Source: Toxotes chatareus (taxonomy: Eukaryota > Chordata > Actinopteri > Toxotidae). From it: a stretch of 64,000 nucleotides of DNA. The notes beneath the pieces are model-generated. The model saw only the letters and a program-made list of their open reading frames with translations, did no database searches and was not told the origin of the DNA. A program made the translations under genes and the position numbers. The DNA lies in assembly GCA_016801885.1 (NCBI GenBank), contig CM028889.1:11967001-12031000 (forward strand), in the 5' to 3' direction. Shown piece after piece: positions 60,636 to 64,000 of the stretch (position 1 is the first letter of the stretch; the number at the start of each line of letters is the position of its first letter).

Positions 60636-63600
60636 CATCCAAAACAACTCAGGCATCACTATTGGTCTAAAGTGAATAAAATTCACCCTCTAGCAATGCT
60701 TAACACATTTTAAAAAATACTGTCACCCACTGATTTCAGGAGCACATCTGGGTACGATGACCAAATCCAGTCTAAACTAAGGAGGTCATTCATACAGAGT
60801 TTCAACCTAATAAAGACACTGCTTTGTGTGATACAACGCAGTACATGACATAAAAACTATAAACACAGAGGTCTGATAATGCTTCAGACCAAAATCTTGC
60901 ATGTTATTTACTAGATGTTTTAACACAAAGTATCATATATGAATCTGAGTATAGGCTTATCTATATAAGAAGAGAGTTCACAATATTCAGAAAACGAAAA
61001 CGGCAGTTACCAAAATTACAGAGAAAGACAGAGAGGAAGAAAGAGGGCAAGAGAGACGGAAAGAGAGAAAAAAGCTCCACAACAGGGGTTGAAAGCAGCT
61101 AAACCAAAGAGGTCTTCCCTGCCTCCTTCACATATTAGAATATTAATATTAATGAGACTTCCTGTTTTTCCCCCCCTCTGTTTTTTCCCCTTAGACGACT
61201 GGAACATGAAAAACTTAAAAAGCGCAAATTCCAGGAGTTGCGTATCACAGTTTGACCCGGAGCCACACAGCAGACACCAACCATGACAGACTCGCTGTTC
61301 AAAGCAAGCGGGAGCTGCTTTCATCAGGGGATCCTGGTGTTTTTTGTTTTTTTTTTTACAGTGTGACACCACCAGCCCATGCCATCTGCCTTTTTCTAAA
61401 ATCAGAACTTCAAGATGTGCTTTCTGCTTATACGTTGTTTTTAGGTGGGCTTCACAACCAAGGCCCAGCGTCATGCAGGCTTTTGCTTCTATGCTGCTTG
61501 CTGACTGCTGTTTACAGCCAAGCCCCGCAGTGTGGCGCAATGTTAAATATTCACTGTTAAACTGTCAAGCCAGAGCTGGTTGGGAACCCAGCCAGGCATT
61601 CACGGTACAGTACAGTTTGATTCTCCCCCTCTTCAAAAGCAACCCAAGAAAAATCAATCACTCTTCCACCAGCCAATCCAGAACCAGAATGGCCTCTGTC
61701 CCTTCCCCTGCCACACGCCCACTTCCTGAAGTGCCTGGTCTACTAAGGACCCCTTTATGAAGCCCTTCCTCCTCCATTCATACTTAAAGTACATTTTCTT
61801 AATCATAAAAAAGCACATGCAAATACATTAACACGCATATACTTTGCACTTAAAAGACACCTCTCCTCTAGGCATGAGTAAGCCTCTGCTGACTCCTGAT
61901 GCCTGCCTTCAGACATCTGTAAAATATTTTTATTCGGTGCCCCAATACCGCACTGGCAAAGGTCTCTCATCCTTGGCTTGGCAGGACTTCTGACAGTGCC
62001 AGCCGGCAGCGCCATACAGGCCTAACCCCTGCTGCTGCAGCTTCCTGCTGCTCTGAGGGAGTCAGGCTGCCTGCCTCCCGTTGACAGTGGGCCAGGCTGG
62101 GCAGGGAAGAGGAGGCTGAGGGGAGGCCCTAGGGAGATGGGACCCCCAGGAGAGAAGAGCAGAGGCAAGAATGGGGGGACAGACTGAGAGACACAGAGGC
62201 TGAGGGGTGGGAAGAGGCAAGATGAAGTAGCAAAAGTTAAATAGGGAACAGGATAGCTGGCAAGCAAAAGAAGTAAAGATCTAAGACAAGAGGCCGTAAT
62301 ATGTGAAGAGGAGGAAGAGAAAGGGCCTCAAGGACAAGTTAGGCAGCAGGAGCTGAGGGGAGCTTCTCATTATGACCCCTCTCCCTTCTTGATGCCCCCA
62401 GGCTTTGACCACAACCTCAAAGCCCCAGGCCAAACCAAGGGACCGGGGAGACCATGGAAGACTGCTGTGAGTCAACGTACAAACACAAAGAGTGGAAGGG
62501 AGAGCAGGAGGAGGAGGAGGAGGAGAAAGACGTCCTCAGCACCCAAAAGGGGCAGAATGAAACAAAGAGACTCAAAAGGAAAAGAATATGGATTTCATAA
62601 TCAACGTTGTTTTCCTGTGATCCCAGTCATGTAAGAGGATTTTTTTTCCCTAAAACGAATCTAATATTTCTTTATTCTACATAATACAATTGTATATTAA
62701 AATTAGTAAAGCCGATCCTAGATGGAAATTAAACATTTAACAGCAAAATAACATGAGCATTTTGAAAATGCGCCCTATATCACAAAAAAAACAGTTTCCC
62801 ATAATCTTTCTTACAGTGTCCTATAGTACTCTGTATAATATCCATGGAGAGAGGAGTGTTGTTGTGGAGGATACGGTGGAAAGGATATGATGATGATGAA
62901 GAATGAGCAAAATATTGTGTTCTCATGCCATTTTCAAGTAGTAGAAGAACTGAGCAACCAAACAATGATAATGTGAAAACCAATCAACTGAAACTGTTAC
63001 CTGTACAGTGTCATTTGCCTTTGCCTTAATCAACCCTGATTCTTATCTTGCAGATCAGCTCCTGACGTCACGGCAAGAGAAAAAAGAAACAGAATGTGAA
63101 AGAAAAAAAAAGAGTGCAAGAGAGATAGTGAAATGTCCCCAGCTTTTTACACTGAAAAGGGGGAGGGTAAAACAGACAGTCTGTCAAAACAAGTTGCTCT
63201 CGTACAAATTTGCTCTCTTCTGCAGCAAATCCCGTGTGAAACATTAACGCTCATTTGTGGTGAGGCTGGAACAAACGCCCATAGCACAGTCAGCAAGCAA
63301 CACACACAAAAAAAAATTCTTCCTCTTTCATTCTGTTCATGAGTGCAAATTCATTCTGCTTTTGTCTCATCTCATGACAAATGCATACTGTCACTGTCAC
63401 TGATGTGGTGTTTACAGTGGCATATAGCATCTTGTAATTATTCTGTGAAAGTGAATTTGTATCCTGAGGGATTTGTATTTTTGCGTGTGGATAATCAAAA
63501 GAGATGGAGAGGGAGAGCGGACGATTGGAGAGTGATCTCCAATAAAAAAAATAAAAAATAAAAAAAGGAAGATACTGCTTTCCAGTGTAGTATGCCAACA

Positions 63601-64000
63601 TGACTCTGGTAGATTTGTTTAAATGGCAACAGACCGCTGCTTATTCCTCAACATGTAGTCACAGTTCGTATCCTACAGGTAGAGACAGATATCTACAGTA
63701 CAATACATGCGCAGGTAAACCACAAATAACCTAAATAAGTGGACTTCTTATTAATGCAGGCTGACTCTCCCCACTAGAAATACAAAAAGCCAAAAAGCAA
63801 GCAGCATGCTACTACTGTCAACAAATCCAAAATAATGAAATATCTTCTCTGTGTAGATGAACTAAATAATTTCTGAGTAGACCTTGTTTTAACCTTTCCA
63901 GTGTGCACTAGAAAAAGGGCAGGTGTAATACAGCCATTTATTTCTTCATCTTTCTTCATTTTTATCTGTTTAAAGGCTCTTTAGTGTGAGTGGGAAATTC

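Larger units (their letters stand above)
47734..64000. other. Upstream region of nek7 without recognised coding genes
   Basis: 16 kb with no exon I can support on either strand. It must hold, or lie inside, the nek7 first intron. Contents: poly-A at 47822-47844, an ATTA-rich block at 49.18-49.33 kb, a Tc1-like relic at 51.56-52.1 kb, a non-repetitive GC-richer block at 55.58-55.76 kb, two copies of a fish repeat (56.49-56.70 and 60.37-60.64 kb), and purine-rich DNA near 62.1-62.6 kb. Confidence 0.55.

Noticed and set aside
61016..61540. Open frame of 174 codons on the minus strand
   Set aside because: No domain recognised, partly GA-repeat-derived, no supporting splice sites.
1..64000. mir-181 cluster, tRNA or rRNA genes
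   Set aside because: mir-181 lies near PTPRC in mammals, but no matching seed-containing hairpin was seen; no tRNA cloverleaf or rRNA recognised.

Overview
The window looks like a teleost fish chromosome segment, probably from a ray-finned fish with a compact genome. The evidence is spliced genes with GT-AG introns, abundant CA/TG and GA microsatellites, decayed Tc1-like transposons, and several interspersed repeats that I recognise as common in fish. The gene pair NEK7 + CD45 (PTPRC) family is also a known vertebrate neighbourhood (NEK7-ATP6V1G3-PTPRC in mammals). ATP6V1G3 is not seen here.

Left block (1-9.1 kb, + strand): two tandem genes related to CD45/PTPRC. Copy A is cut by the left edge (exons 186-2924). 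Copy B appears complete (4467-9085, about 480 residues). Copy B encodes a signal peptide, tiny Pro/Thr-rich cassette exons, a six-cysteine domain, three fibronectin-III-type domains laid out like CD45 d1-d4, a transmembrane helix and a tail of about 50 residues. Both copies end in a stop codon soon after the membrane span, and I see no tyrosine phosphatase exons anywhere. They look like phosphatase-less CD45-like receptors. One exon and its flanking introns are nearly identical between the copies, which suggests gene conversion. Copy A also carries a duplicated 38-nt tail exon whose phase allows only one of the two to be used.

Intergenic 9.1-12.9 kb: converging 3' ends (tail to tail) of copy B and nek7.

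Middle block (12.9-47.7 kb, - strand): nek7, a NIMA-related kinase, in nine coding exons. All nine join in phase to a 303-residue protein with every expected kinase motif. A short 5' UTR piece (47706-47733) ends at a splice acceptor, so the first exon and promoter lie further right and were not found. The introns (0.7-8.3 kb) hold microsatellites, long polypurine/polypyrimidine tracts, fish repeats, a strong 98-nt hairpin (37219-37316) and several AT-hook/homeodomain-site-rich stretches that look like non-coding regulatory elements.

Right block (47.7-64 kb): no coding gene recognised. It contains a Tc1-like relic, other repeats and candidate non-coding elements. In mammals LHX9 lies beyond NEK7 on this side, so some of these elements may serve a developmental gene outside the window; that is inference only.
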